DNA from: Nostoc sp. ATCC 43529
GTDB taxonomy: Bacteria; Cyanobacteriota; Cyanobacteriia; Cyanobacteriales; Nostocaceae
Reading direction: 5' to 3'
NCBI GenBank assembly: GCA_003326205.1
Contig: LWTK01000046.1
Location: 186,001 to 250,000, forward strand
Length of the DNA stretch: 64,000 bases
A program made the translations under genes and the position numbers. This document shows positions 1 through 7,986 of this stretch, in pieces. Positions within the stretch are counted from its first letter, which is position 1, and the number at the start of each line of letters is the position of its first letter. Below the pieces are notes generated by a model. It saw only the letters and a program-made list of their open reading frames with translations, was not told the origin of the DNA and ran no database searches.

Positions 1-2
1 GT

Positions 3-1046
3 TCTGCGATCGCACTTACTCAGTATATCGCCCAAGGTTCTGCTCAGATGCGAAAAACTCTCGGTCGTTATCTCACTGATGAAATAGTCGCCAATATTCT
101 GGAAACTCCTTCTGGGTTAAAACTAGGAGGAGAACGCCGAAAAGTGACAGTTCTCGTATCTGATTTAAGAGGATTTTCGGCTATTTCTGAACAATTACCT
201 CCTGAAGAAGTAGTTAGAATTCTCAATCTTTATCTAGGAGCAATGACGGAGGTAATTAATCAGTATAAAGGTACGATTAATGAATTTATGGGCGATGGCA
301 TTTTTGTGATATTTGGTGCGCCAATTAGCCGTAAAGATGATTCTCAAAGAGCGATCGCCTGTGCAATTGCCATGCAATTGGCAATGCAACAAGTCAACGA
401 ACAAAATCAACAAATGAATTTACCAATCCTCGAAATGGGAATTGGAATTAATACAGGCGAAGTTGTGGCGGGAAATATTGGTTCTCAAAAACGCGCCCAA
501 TACACAGTCATCGGCAGTCATGTCAATTTAGCTGCCCGAATTGAAACTTATACAGTGGGCGGGCAGATTTTGATTTCCGAAAATACTTCCAAAGATGCCA
601 ATATTGACCTCAAAATTGCTGGAGATTTACAAATCAAACCTAAAGGCATAAAAGACCCGGTAACAATTTTTGATATCCGTGGTATTGGCAGTCAATATAA
701 CTTGTTATTGCCTGAAGATGATGAAGCAATGGTCAGTTTAAATCAGGAATTACCTGTGGAATACAGCATTTTACAGGGAAAACAAGCAGGTGGAACAGTA
801 TTTGTCGGAGCTTTAATTTGCCTCTCAGAAAAAACAGCACAATTACAATCTTTACATTCCTTAGAACCCCTGAGCAATCTGAAGCTGAAATTATTAATTG
901 AACCAGAACTAGCTACAGAAGAAGAACATATTTACGCCAAGGTAATTAAACAATCTGATGTTGAGAAGCATCTTTTTGTGATTCGGTTTACAGCCATTCC
1001 TCCAAAAGCGATCGCATTTTTCGAGACGCTGCGTCAAACTGATTGA
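3..1046 (+). CDS. Class III adenylate/guanylate cyclase, C-terminal part (5' end outside window)
   Basis: Makes a cyclic nucleotide (probably cAMP) from the triphosphate. The frame is open to the left edge of the window, so the Met at position 48 is probably internal and the N-terminal sensory part lies upstream. Counting from that Met, the catalytic domain spans about residues 30-215. The two metal-binding aspartates are D39 (VSDLRGFSAIS) and D83 (MGDGIFVIFGAP), 44 residues apart as in the other cyclase in this window. The signature INTGEVVAGNIGS and the later VNLAARIE motif are present. About 110 further residues follow the catalytic domain; they are mostly predicted beta and may be a PilZ-like or other accessory domain, which is an inference. 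Adenylate versus guanylate specificity was not determined. Confidence 0.85.
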   Translation, partial: SAIALTQYIAQGSAQMRKTLGRYLTDEIVANILETPSGLKLGGERRKVTVLVSDLRGFSAISEQLPPEEVVRILNLYLGAMTEVINQYKGTINEFMGDGIFVIFGAPISRKDDSQRAIACAIAMQLAMQQVNEQNQQMNLPILEMGIGINTGEVVAGNIGSQKRAQYTVIGSHVNLAARIETYTVGGQILISENTSKDANIDLKIAGDLQIKPKGIKDPVTIFDIRGIGSQYNLLLPEDDEAMVSLNQELPVEYSILQGKQAGGTVFVGALICLSEKTAQLQSLHSLEPLSNLKLKLLIEPELATEEEHIYAKVIKQSDVEKHLFVIRFTAIPPKAIAFFETLRQTD

Positions 1047-1956
1047 TGCTAGTGCATCAATACTGAAATGGTAAGGTGTATGTGAATACGATCAACCGAG
1101 AAAGTAGGTTCTATTGAAACAGTAACAATTGTTGCTGACATAACCTATAATTTATTCTCTATTAAAAGTAAAAAAATCATAGATATCTTCTTTTATTAAT
1201 TTTTTTTAATGTCTTAACTGTCTTAACTGTCTCCTAATTTAGTTTGTTAACCATCTTAACTGTCTTAACTGTCTTAACTGTCTCCTAATTTAGTTCTTTA
1301 ACGGTCTTCTAATTTAGTAATTTAACTGTCTTAACAATTATTAGATTTTTTGTATAAACTATTGCTTAATTTTTCTCTAAAAATAAAAATAGGGAAAAAT
1401 ATAGCAACCGCTTTAGGTGTTATTTTTCCCTTATAGATATTGTTTACACAGTGGAAAAAACTGTGTAGATTAAAAAGACAATATATTGTATTATTACGCC
1501 TTTTTCAGTCAAAAATATTACTTAATGATACGGCTGATATAATTTAGCTTCTTAAATTTGAGGAATTTTATCTAATCTTCCTCTGCTTGCAATTTATTTA
1601 AAAAAATGCTTTTATCAAGTTAATCAACAATTGATGTAAAGCATTTAGCTTACTGGATGTTTAATCGATAGCTACCTGATTGCTATTGATAAGCTGTTAC
1701 GTTGCTATTGTTATATCTAATTTGGGTAATCACTTATTCTTACAATTTTTCTGCATAATTGCATATTTGCATCTGTGCATTATTGCTAATGATAAGTTTT
1801 TAACCTGACATGATATTAGTCGGCATAGTGGGTCAAGAACAAAATTTAAAGACCTATACATCAAATATCAAATAGCATTCCTGTCCAACAGCAAAAAGAA
1901 ACATATCAGTTTTTCAGTTTTATCCATAGAAATTCAAACAAGAAAGGAAAAAACAA
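1047..1956. other. AT-rich intergenic region with short tandem repeats and hairpins
   Basis: No convincing gene. Positions about 1209-1335 hold repeated TGTCTTAAC nonamers interleaved with copies of CTCCTAATTTAGT. Two stem-loops follow: an 11-bp stem at 1391-1401/1421-1431 (AGGGAAAAATA with its complement) and a smaller ACACAGT/ACTGTGT hairpin near 1446-1465. Either may terminate the cyclase transcript, but neither has a clean U-tract. Confidence 0.6.
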
Positions 1957-3591
1957 ATGGTTCATCCCATAGTATTGATTCCAGGATTAGCAGGATCGAG
2001 GCTAAAAACACATAATAAAACAGAGTCACCAGAGGAAGGGGTGACAGGCGGTGGACTTTGGCTCGGCGCAGATATGGCACCGCCAACAGGTCAAAGGAGT
2101 CAGAAAGTAGATGAACAGACAGATGTGGAATATCCTCCATCAAATATAGTCGGGCTTAATGCACCAGTATATGCTACCAAAGCAGCTCTATCTACTGAAG
2201 ATCCTGTTGTAACAAATTGGAAAAAGAATCTGAAATTGAAGGATCATAATGGCATAACCCCGGAAGTAGAAGAAGACCAAAATCCGCAGCTACCAAAAGA
2301 TGACCCAGCAATTCAATTTAATCGATTTGTAGATGGATTAGATGGGATTGCCAATTTATTGGTTAATTATGAGCTTGTAGACGTAGTAGGATCGACACAG
2401 CCAGCTGTAAAAAAAGTCAACTATTTTTATGAATTAGCAGCTGCGCTGTTCAATACTCCTCAGTACCGGGGCGATTTAGATATATTGCCCAAAAATATAA
2501 TAGCCGCTCCCTATGATTGGCGAACGGGTCCGGCAGGTTTGCAACAGCGATATCAATATTTCTCTAATCTCAAGAGTGATATAGAGAAATTATACAAACC
2601 CAATCCATTGACACCAGGTATACCTGTGGTAATAATAGCCCAGAGTCTGGGAAATAGAGTGACGCAATATTTCTTGGAGTGGGTCAAAAATAATGATTTG
2701 AATGACGGAAAATTGTGGGGACAAGCTTGGATAGATAAACATATAGAACGATACATAGCAGTTAGCGCACCGTGGCTAGGTGCGCCACTAGCAATTCGTT
2801 TGACGGCAACAGATGATGGATTTAATCTAGGAGGAGCAAGTTTATCGGGCATTAAAAACGTATTACAATCCTTTTCAAGTATTCCTTGGCTATTGCCGGC
2901 AACAGAAACGCAGTACCAATATTTCAATACACAAGGACAATTTGGGTTTGTTAGAAAAGAAGGTGTTGATCCAGGACAATCAGTAGATCCCAGCTACTAT
3001 ACACCAGAAACAATCGAAAATACATTAATACTAGGAGGAGCCGAAAATACGACGCTGAAATATATCGAGGATTATGAACAAGATCCGAATTTCAGTGCAG
3101 GAGAATTCGGGAGTAAAGCGATAACAAGCCCACCCGTCAAGAACATCGATGTCATTTATTCCACTGGTTTTAACACACCAGTAGGAGCATACTACTATCA
3201 AGAAGAAGGAAAACTCAAAGTAGCGAGTTATTTGGGTAATGAGACAGAGAATTTACAACCCGTAGAGGACGGAGACTTCGTTGTAATAAACGGAGTAAGA
3301 TTTGAAAAAGCGGATAAAACAACACAACTGATATCAGATGATGGAATCACTAATTCAGGAGATGGAGTAGTTCCGTATGGCAGCTTGGCATACTTTAAGA
3401 GATGGACTAACAACCCAGATGTACCAGGCCAAAAAATAACTGGATATCCATTTGTTAAGACTGAACCAACCGAGGATGAAGCTAAATTAGGGATTGATTT
3501 AAGCCACAACTCAATAATACGGCACCCAGAAGCGATCAAATTAATCTTCAATTTGTTGGGCATATCAAAGTTCAACATTTCTAACGATTAA
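1957..3591 (+). CDS. LCAT-like alpha/beta hydrolase (lecithin:cholesterol acyltransferase family lipase/acyltransferase)
   Basis: A 544-residue predicted esterase, lipase or acyltransferase. The N-terminus HPIVLIPGLAGSRL is the oxyanion-hole strand of LCAT-type enzymes. The nucleophile is S230 in IAQSLGN, a variant of GxSxG with Ala in the first position. The remaining triad is plausibly D469 (SGDGVVPYGSL) and H517 (LSHNSIIRHPEA), which match the GDGTVP and late-His positions of the family. No signal peptide is evident, so it is probably cytosolic. The start is supported by a purine-rich AGAAAGGAAA stretch at 1941-1950. A strong hairpin terminator follows, so it looks monocistronic. The substrate is unknown. 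Codon use looks slightly more AT-rich in third positions than in neighbouring genes, and long runs of LCAT-type protein are not routine in cyanobacteria, so acquisition is possible. Confidence 0.82.
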   Translation: MVHPIVLIPGLAGSRLKTHNKTESPEEGVTGGGLWLGADMAPPTGQRSQKVDEQTDVEYPPSNIVGLNAPVYATKAALSTEDPVVTNWKKNLKLKDHNGITPEVEEDQNPQLPKDDPAIQFNRFVDGLDGIANLLVNYELVDVVGSTQPAVKKVNYFYELAAALFNTPQYRGDLDILPKNIIAAPYDWRTGPAGLQQRYQYFSNLKSDIEKLYKPNPLTPGIPVVIIAQSLGNRVTQYFLEWVKNNDLNDGKLWGQAWIDKHIERYIAVSAPWLGAPLAIRLTATDDGFNLGGASLSGIKNVLQSFSSIPWLLPATETQYQYFNTQGQFGFVRKEGVDPGQSVDPSYYTPETIENTLILGGAENTTLKYIEDYEQDPNFSAGEFGSKAITSPPVKNIDVIYSTGFNTPVGAYYYQEEGKLKVASYLGNETENLQPVEDGDFVVINGVRFEKADKTTQLISDDGITNSGDGVVPYGSLAYFKRWTNNPDVPGQKITGYPFVKTEPTEDEAKLGIDLSHNSIIRHPEAIKLIFNLLGISKFNISND

Positions 3592-3662
3592 GTGCGTTTG
3601 TTAATTTTTACCTAGCGTCTGAAAAAGCAACACTGTTTAATGTTAAACAAAGGTTGCTGCCT

Positions 3663-3702
3663 AAATCCCCGACTTTTTCAAAAAGTCGGGGATTTTGTTT
3701 TT
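3663..3702 (+). terminator. Rho-independent terminator after the LCAT-like gene
   Basis: A near-perfect inverted repeat: AAATCCCCGACTTTT pairs with AAAAGTCGGGGATTT around a very short loop, followed by a T-rich run. It lies 70 bp after the stop codon of the hydrolase gene. Confidence 0.85.
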
Positions 3703-3848
3703 CACTATTGCATTAAAATATGACGGATTAAAATACTCATTACCTCGTCGGGGTTGGCGGTTGGTAGTAGTAAACTCCAGTTTGCTTTCTGATTTCGGTA
3801 CATTCAGCAAATACAGCAGATTGCAACAGGCGTGAAGTACAGATAATC

Positions 3849-3876
3849 GTAGGGGCACAACATGTTGTGCCTCTAC
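3849..3876. repeat. Short palindromic repeat
   Basis: A 28-bp palindrome with one mismatch, GTAGGGGCACAA and its complement around CATG. It is typical of the dispersed palindromes in Nostocales intergenic DNA. It lies in the 391-bp gap before the fdhF-like gene; nothing else was recognised in that gap. Confidence 0.6.
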
Positions 3877-3982
3877 TTTATTTACCTGATATATGCTGTA
3901 AAAGGATTTTTAACTGCCTGCTACTCATTTCCTAATCAAAACGATAGCCTAAGAGAATCCAGCAACTTACACATACTGCCTC

Positions 3983-6205
3983 ATGTTACCCAAACCCAAA
4001 AAACACTGGACACCTTCAAATTGGGCAAGTTGGAAACCCTTTGGCATCGGCGAACAGTACCCCAACAATTATTGGGAAGTATTTCGGGCAATTTGGCTTT
4101 CTCGTGACCAACTGCCCTATGCGTGGAATATTCTAAATAAAGGTGTTTGCGATGGTTGCGCTCTCGGAACAACGGGGATGAAAGATTGGACTTTAGATGG
4201 CATTCATCTGTGCAATGTCCGCCTGCGGCTGTTGCAGATGAATACCATGCCAGCTTTTGACCCTGTGCTACTAGAGGATGTCTCGCAGTTGCAAAAGCAA
4301 AAAAGTGCCCAATTGCGGGACTTGGGAAGACTTCCTTACCCGATGATTCGTCAACGCAATGAAAAAGGCTTTCGCCGTGTAGACTGGGATGAAGCTTTAG
4401 GGGTAGTTGCTAGTCGCATCCGTGCCACCACACCAAACCGCCTGAGCTTTTATGTTACCAGTCGCGGCACCGTTAACGAAACTTACTATGCTACCCAAAA
4501 AGCTGTACGAGCAATGGGAAGCAATAATATAGATAACGCTGCCCGCATTTGTCATTCTCCTAGCACAGCAGGGTTAAAAGCCGCTCTCGGTGCAGGTGCT
4601 ACTACTTGTTCTTATAAAGACTGGATTGGTACTGATTTGTTAGTATTCATTGGCTCTAATGTTGCCAATAATCAGCCTGTTACCGTTAAATATTTGCATT
4701 ATGCGAAAAAAGCTGGCACAAAAATTGTAGTAATTAACACCTACCGCGAGCCAGGAATGGAGCGTTACTGGGTGCCGTCAATTGTCGAAAGTGCCCTTTT
4801 CGGTACCAAGTTTGCCGAAGATTTCTTTTTAATCAACATGGGCGGGGACATAGCATTTTTAAATGGCACAATTAAACATATAATTGCCAACAACTGGGTA
4901 GATGAGTCATTTATTAATTTACATACAGTCGGCTTTGCAGAACTGAAGGCATCTTTAGAAAACCAATCTTGGGAAGAATTAGAACGGCTTTCCGGTGCAT
5001 CTCGTGAAGAAATGTACGCCTTTGCCAAAATGGTCGGGGAAGCCAACAAAGCTGTATTTGTTTGGAGTATGGGCATTACTCAGCATGAGTGCGGTGAAGA
5101 TAATGTGCGGAGTATCATCAACTTAGCCCTCACCAAAGGTTTTGTAGGCCGGGAAGGTTGCGGTTTAATGCCAATTCGCGGTCACTCTGGGGTGCAGGGT
5201 GGTGCAGAAATGGGGTGTTACGCCACGGTATTTCCTGGGGGTAAACCCATCACGCCAGAAAATGCTGCCCAATTAAGTCAGCTTTGGGGCTTTGAAGTGC
5301 CAGCAACTAAAGGTTTAATTGCTCCAGAAATGATTAATGCCGCACATCAGGGACAATTAGATGTGTTATTCTCCGTGGGGGGAAATTTTCTAGAAGTACT
5401 GCCAGAACCAGATTATGTGGAAAGTGCCCTCAAGCAAATACCGCTGCGGGTGCATATGGATATTGTTCTCTCCAGCCAGATGTTGGTGGAACCTGCTGAT
5501 ACTGTAGTGCTTTTACCTGCCACAACTCGCTACGAAATACCGGGGGGAGTCACAGAAACTAACACCGAACGCCGGGTAATTTTCAGTCCAGAAATTCCAG
5601 GGCCGCGCATTGGCCAAGCGCGTCCAGAATGGGAAGTGTTTTTAGAATTGGCAAGGCGCGTCAGGCCAGATTTAGCAGACAAGTTAGTTTTTGCTAATAC
5701 ATCTGCAATGCGTCAAGAAATTGCCCAAGTTGTGCCACAGTATGCTGGTATTCAACACTTGCAGCAAGCTGGCGACCAGTTTCAATATGGTGGTTACCAT
5801 TTGTGCTTTGGTTGGAACTTTCCCACACCAGATGGGAAGGCACACTTTGGAGTTTTATTGCCACCCCAGCGAGAATTACCAGAGGGCTGTTTTTTAGTAG
5901 CAACCCGGCGGGGCAAACAATTTAATAGCATGGTGCAGGAACGCAGAGATGCAATTACCGGGGCAGTGCGAGAAGCAGTGTTAATGAATGCTGCTGATGC
6001 GGCAAAGTTGGGTTTAAAAGATGGGGATAAAGTAATTTTGAAAAATGAGTTAGGCGAGTTGCCAGGGCAAGTTTACATTGCACCTATTCAATCAGGTAAT
6101 TTGCAAGTACATTGGCCGGAAGGAAATGTACTATTAGATAAAAGTAAGCGATCGCTCGAAGGTGTTCCTGATTATAATGCCATCGCCTGGTTAGAAAAAA
6201 TTTAA
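3983..6205 (+). CDS. fdhF: FdhF/YdeP-family molybdopterin oxidoreductase (formate dehydrogenase alpha-like)
   Basis: A 740-residue oxidoreductase binding a bis-molybdopterin guanine dinucleotide cofactor, related to formate dehydrogenase H and YdeP. An N-terminal CDGC motif (C56, C59) may help bind an Fe-S cluster. C190 in AARICHSPSTAGL aligns with Sec140 of E. coli FdhH (VUHGPSVAGL), so it is the likely Mo ligand, with Cys in place of selenocysteine. The pterin-binding C-terminal domain covers about residues 620-740 (NAADAAKLGLKDGDKVILKN). There is no Tat signal, so it should be cytosolic. fdhD lies 620 bp downstream on the same strand, which fits a need for sulfuration of the Mo site. No electron-transfer subunit lies nearby. 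Formate as substrate is unproven, because YdeP-like members have varied or unknown substrates. Confidence 0.85.
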   Translation: MLPKPKKHWTPSNWASWKPFGIGEQYPNNYWEVFRAIWLSRDQLPYAWNILNKGVCDGCALGTTGMKDWTLDGIHLCNVRLRLLQMNTMPAFDPVLLEDVSQLQKQKSAQLRDLGRLPYPMIRQRNEKGFRRVDWDEALGVVASRIRATTPNRLSFYVTSRGTVNETYYATQKAVRAMGSNNIDNAARICHSPSTAGLKAALGAGATTCSYKDWIGTDLLVFIGSNVANNQPVTVKYLHYAKKAGTKIVVINTYREPGMERYWVPSIVESALFGTKFAEDFFLINMGGDIAFLNGTIKHIIANNWVDESFINLHTVGFAELKASLENQSWEELERLSGASREEMYAFAKMVGEANKAVFVWSMGITQHECGEDNVRSIINLALTKGFVGREGCGLMPIRGHSGVQGGAEMGCYATVFPGGKPITPENAAQLSQLWGFEVPATKGLIAPEMINAAHQGQLDVLFSVGGNFLEVLPEPDYVESALKQIPLRVHMDIVLSSQMLVEPADTVVLLPATTRYEIPGGVTETNTERRVIFSPEIPGPRIGQARPEWEVFLELARRVRPDLADKLVFANTSAMRQEIAQVVPQYAGIQHLQQAGDQFQYGGYHLCFGWNFPTPDGKAHFGVLLPPQRELPEGCFLVATRRGKQFNSMVQERRDAITGAVREAVLMNAADAAKLGLKDGDKVILKNELGELPGQVYIAPIQSGNLQVHWPEGNVLLDKSKRSLEGVPDYNAIAWLEKI

Positions 6206-6591
6206 ATTTTTAATTCATAGCGATCGCACTCATGATACTTGACATTTATTGTACTTAATGCATTTAAGGTTGCGATCGCTAAAACTTTATTTGGCAGGTT
6301 ATAAAATTAACTCTAGCTTTATTAATATTACATTTAGTCTATTGACAATGCTTGTATTTTTATCAGACTATCTTAAGTGTTCCTCAGGTTATCAACACGA
6401 TTTGAAGCTGTCAAAGTAAAATAGTTTGACTGCATGAGACATCGACACCGCTATACAACCCCTATTTGATTTTTGAAAAACCTGGGTACAACTGCAAAAA
6501 ATTGATTCTTTATTCCTGACTCCAAAGTTTTAACAATATCTCTAACTTCCACTGCTACGCTAAACTTAATATCACCCCAAAACTTGCAGCC
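6206..6591. other. Intergenic region, nothing recognised
   Basis: AT-rich DNA with two GCGATCGC sites near 6222 and 6273. No gene, clear terminator or repeat was seen. Confidence 0.5.
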
Positions 6592-6795
6592 ATGTCTGTC
6601 GTCCAAGATTTTAATCTCCCAAAAGATGTAATATTTCCTCCAGGAGATTTAGAAAGTAACGAGCCAGCATTGGAAACATACCAACATTTGCAACAAATGT
6701 TGGTATTAATAAAATGCCTTGATTGGTGCTGGCGTGACCAGAATAACTTCTTTTGTGTAGGTAATTTGACAATTTATTACCCCGAAAATTTATAA
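6592..6795 (+). pseudogene. N-terminal fragment of a Uma2-family (DUF820) endonuclease gene
   Basis: This 67-codon frame begins MSVVQDFNLPKDVIFPPGDL and continues ETYQHLQQML...NFFCVGNLTIYY, which is the usual N-terminus of one cyanobacterial Uma2 subfamily of about 200-240 residues. The frame stops just after NLTIYYPENL, before the PD-(D/E)xK core, so no active site remains. The downstream part is missing rather than frameshifted. It lies 30 bp before fdhD and may be the scar of a deletion that brought fdhD close. A perfect 11-bp inverted repeat (6680-6690/6694-6704) falls inside it. Confidence 0.75.
6680..6704. repeat. Perfect 11-bp inverted repeat inside the Uma2 fragment
   Basis: ACCAACATTTG and its exact complement are separated by CAA. 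It may be a chance consequence of the coding sequence (TYQHLQQMLVL) or act as a weak hairpin upstream of fdhD. Confidence 0.5.
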
Positions 6796-6825
6796 AAATT
6801 GACGGTGTATGAAATTTGATAGCTA

Positions 6826-7668
6826 ATGAATAGACAAGCTGGTAGCAAAACCAAAGGGCGAGTTTGGATTGTGGAAAATGGTAAAATGCGATCGCGTTTA
6901 GACCATCTCACCACCGAAGAACCTTTAGAAATTCGCCTCGCTCCCTTCCAAAAAACTGTAGCTGTTACCATGCGAACACCAGGCGCAGATTTTGAACTAG
7001 CTGCTGGTTTTCTCTATGCTGAAGGTGTTGTTAGCCGTAGGGAAGATATCCAACGTATTAGTTATTGCGTAGACGAGTCAGTAGATGGGGAGCAGCGATA
7101 TAACATTGTAAATGTAGAACTGCGGCATGGGTTAATTCCAGACTTACAGCCTTTGGAGCGTCATTTCTACACTAGTAGCGCTTGTGGTGTATGTGGTAAA
7201 GCAAGCCTTGAGGCTCTGCGTTTGCGAGGATGTTCAGCGATCGCAGCGGATCTAACAGTAACACCTGAAGTCATCTACAGTTTACCAGATCGGCTGCGAG
7301 CTGCTCAAGGCATCTTCACTGCTACAGGAGGTCTACACGCTGCGGCCACCTTCAATACCCAAGGACAATTGTTAAATCTGCGCGAAGATGTTGGGCGTCA
7401 CAATGCTTTAGATAAATTGATTGGTTCAGCATTTCTCAGTGACGAGTTACCTTTAAATAACCATATTATCTTAGTCAGCGGACGCTCTAGTTTTGAGATT
7501 TTGCAAAAATCTGCAATTGCTGGAGTTCCCATCGTCTGTTCTGTTTCTGCTCCCAGTAGTTTGGCGGTGTCTGTGGCCAAAGAATTTGGAATTACTTTAA
7601 TTGGATTTTTGCGCGGAGAAAAGTTTAATGTTTACACTGGTTTGCAAAGAATAAAGGCTATAAAGTGA
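6826..7668 (+). CDS. fdhD: FdhD, sulfur carrier for molybdenum formate dehydrogenase
   Basis: A 280-residue cytosolic sulfurtransferase that passes sulfur from a cysteine desulfurase to the Mo cofactor of formate dehydrogenases. Family marks are EEPLEIRLAPF, MRTPGADFELAAGFLYAEG, the redox CGVC motif with C120 and C123 (SSACGVCGKASLE), TGGLHAA, REDVGRHNALDKLIG and SGRSSFEILQKSAIAGVP. Length is normal. The FdhF-like oxidoreductase upstream is the expected client. The start was taken at the Met of MNRQAGSKTKGRVW; the preceding DNA shows no clear ribosome-binding site. Confidence 0.95.
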   Translation: MNRQAGSKTKGRVWIVENGKMRSRLDHLTTEEPLEIRLAPFQKTVAVTMRTPGADFELAAGFLYAEGVVSRREDIQRISYCVDESVDGEQRYNIVNVELRHGLIPDLQPLERHFYTSSACGVCGKASLEALRLRGCSAIAADLTVTPEVIYSLPDRLRAAQGIFTATGGLHAAATFNTQGQLLNLREDVGRHNALDKLIGSAFLSDELPLNNHIILVSGRSSFEILQKSAIAGVPIVCSVSAPSSLAVSVAKEFGITLIGFLRGEKFNVYTGLQRIKAIK

Positions 7669-7803
7669 AATATAAATTTTAATTTTAAATTGGTTATTTT
7701 TAAAGTTTAAATTGCGAGAAAATGAAGATAAAAATTTGCTGTCTTGAAAACATAGCATCTGAACTATAGTACAATACAGTTCAGTTAGCGCCAAAAACCT
7801 TTC

Positions 7804-7958
7804 AGGAATTGTGCAAAAACTCTCTGTTGCTCTTATTCTTTCGTGTCCTACCCTGCGGGAAGCCGCTCTGCGTCTATGCGTCCTTTGCCGCAGGCTACCG
7901 CAGAGGACGCAGAGGGCACGGAGAAATAAGAGCTTCAGAGAGTTTTTGCCTAAGTCCT
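7804..7958. mobile_element. MITE-like inverted-repeat element between convergent genes
   Basis: About 155 bp with imperfect terminal inverted repeats. The left end AGGAATTGTGCAAAAACTCT matches the complement of the right end (AGGACTTAGGCAAAAACTCT) at all but three positions, and pairing extends inward past CTCTTATT and CGTG/CACG. The core holds CTGCGTCC/GGACGCAG arms. No clear target duplication was found. It fills the 318-bp gap between convergent fdhD and the GT-C gene and could also end both transcripts. Confidence 0.65.
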
Positions 7959-7986
7959 AATGAATTTGACTGATCTCGGTTAACAG

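Noticed and set aside
3862-4107. 81-codon frame overlapping the fdhF start
   Set aside because: It overlaps the start of the strongly supported fdhF-like gene and has no independent support.
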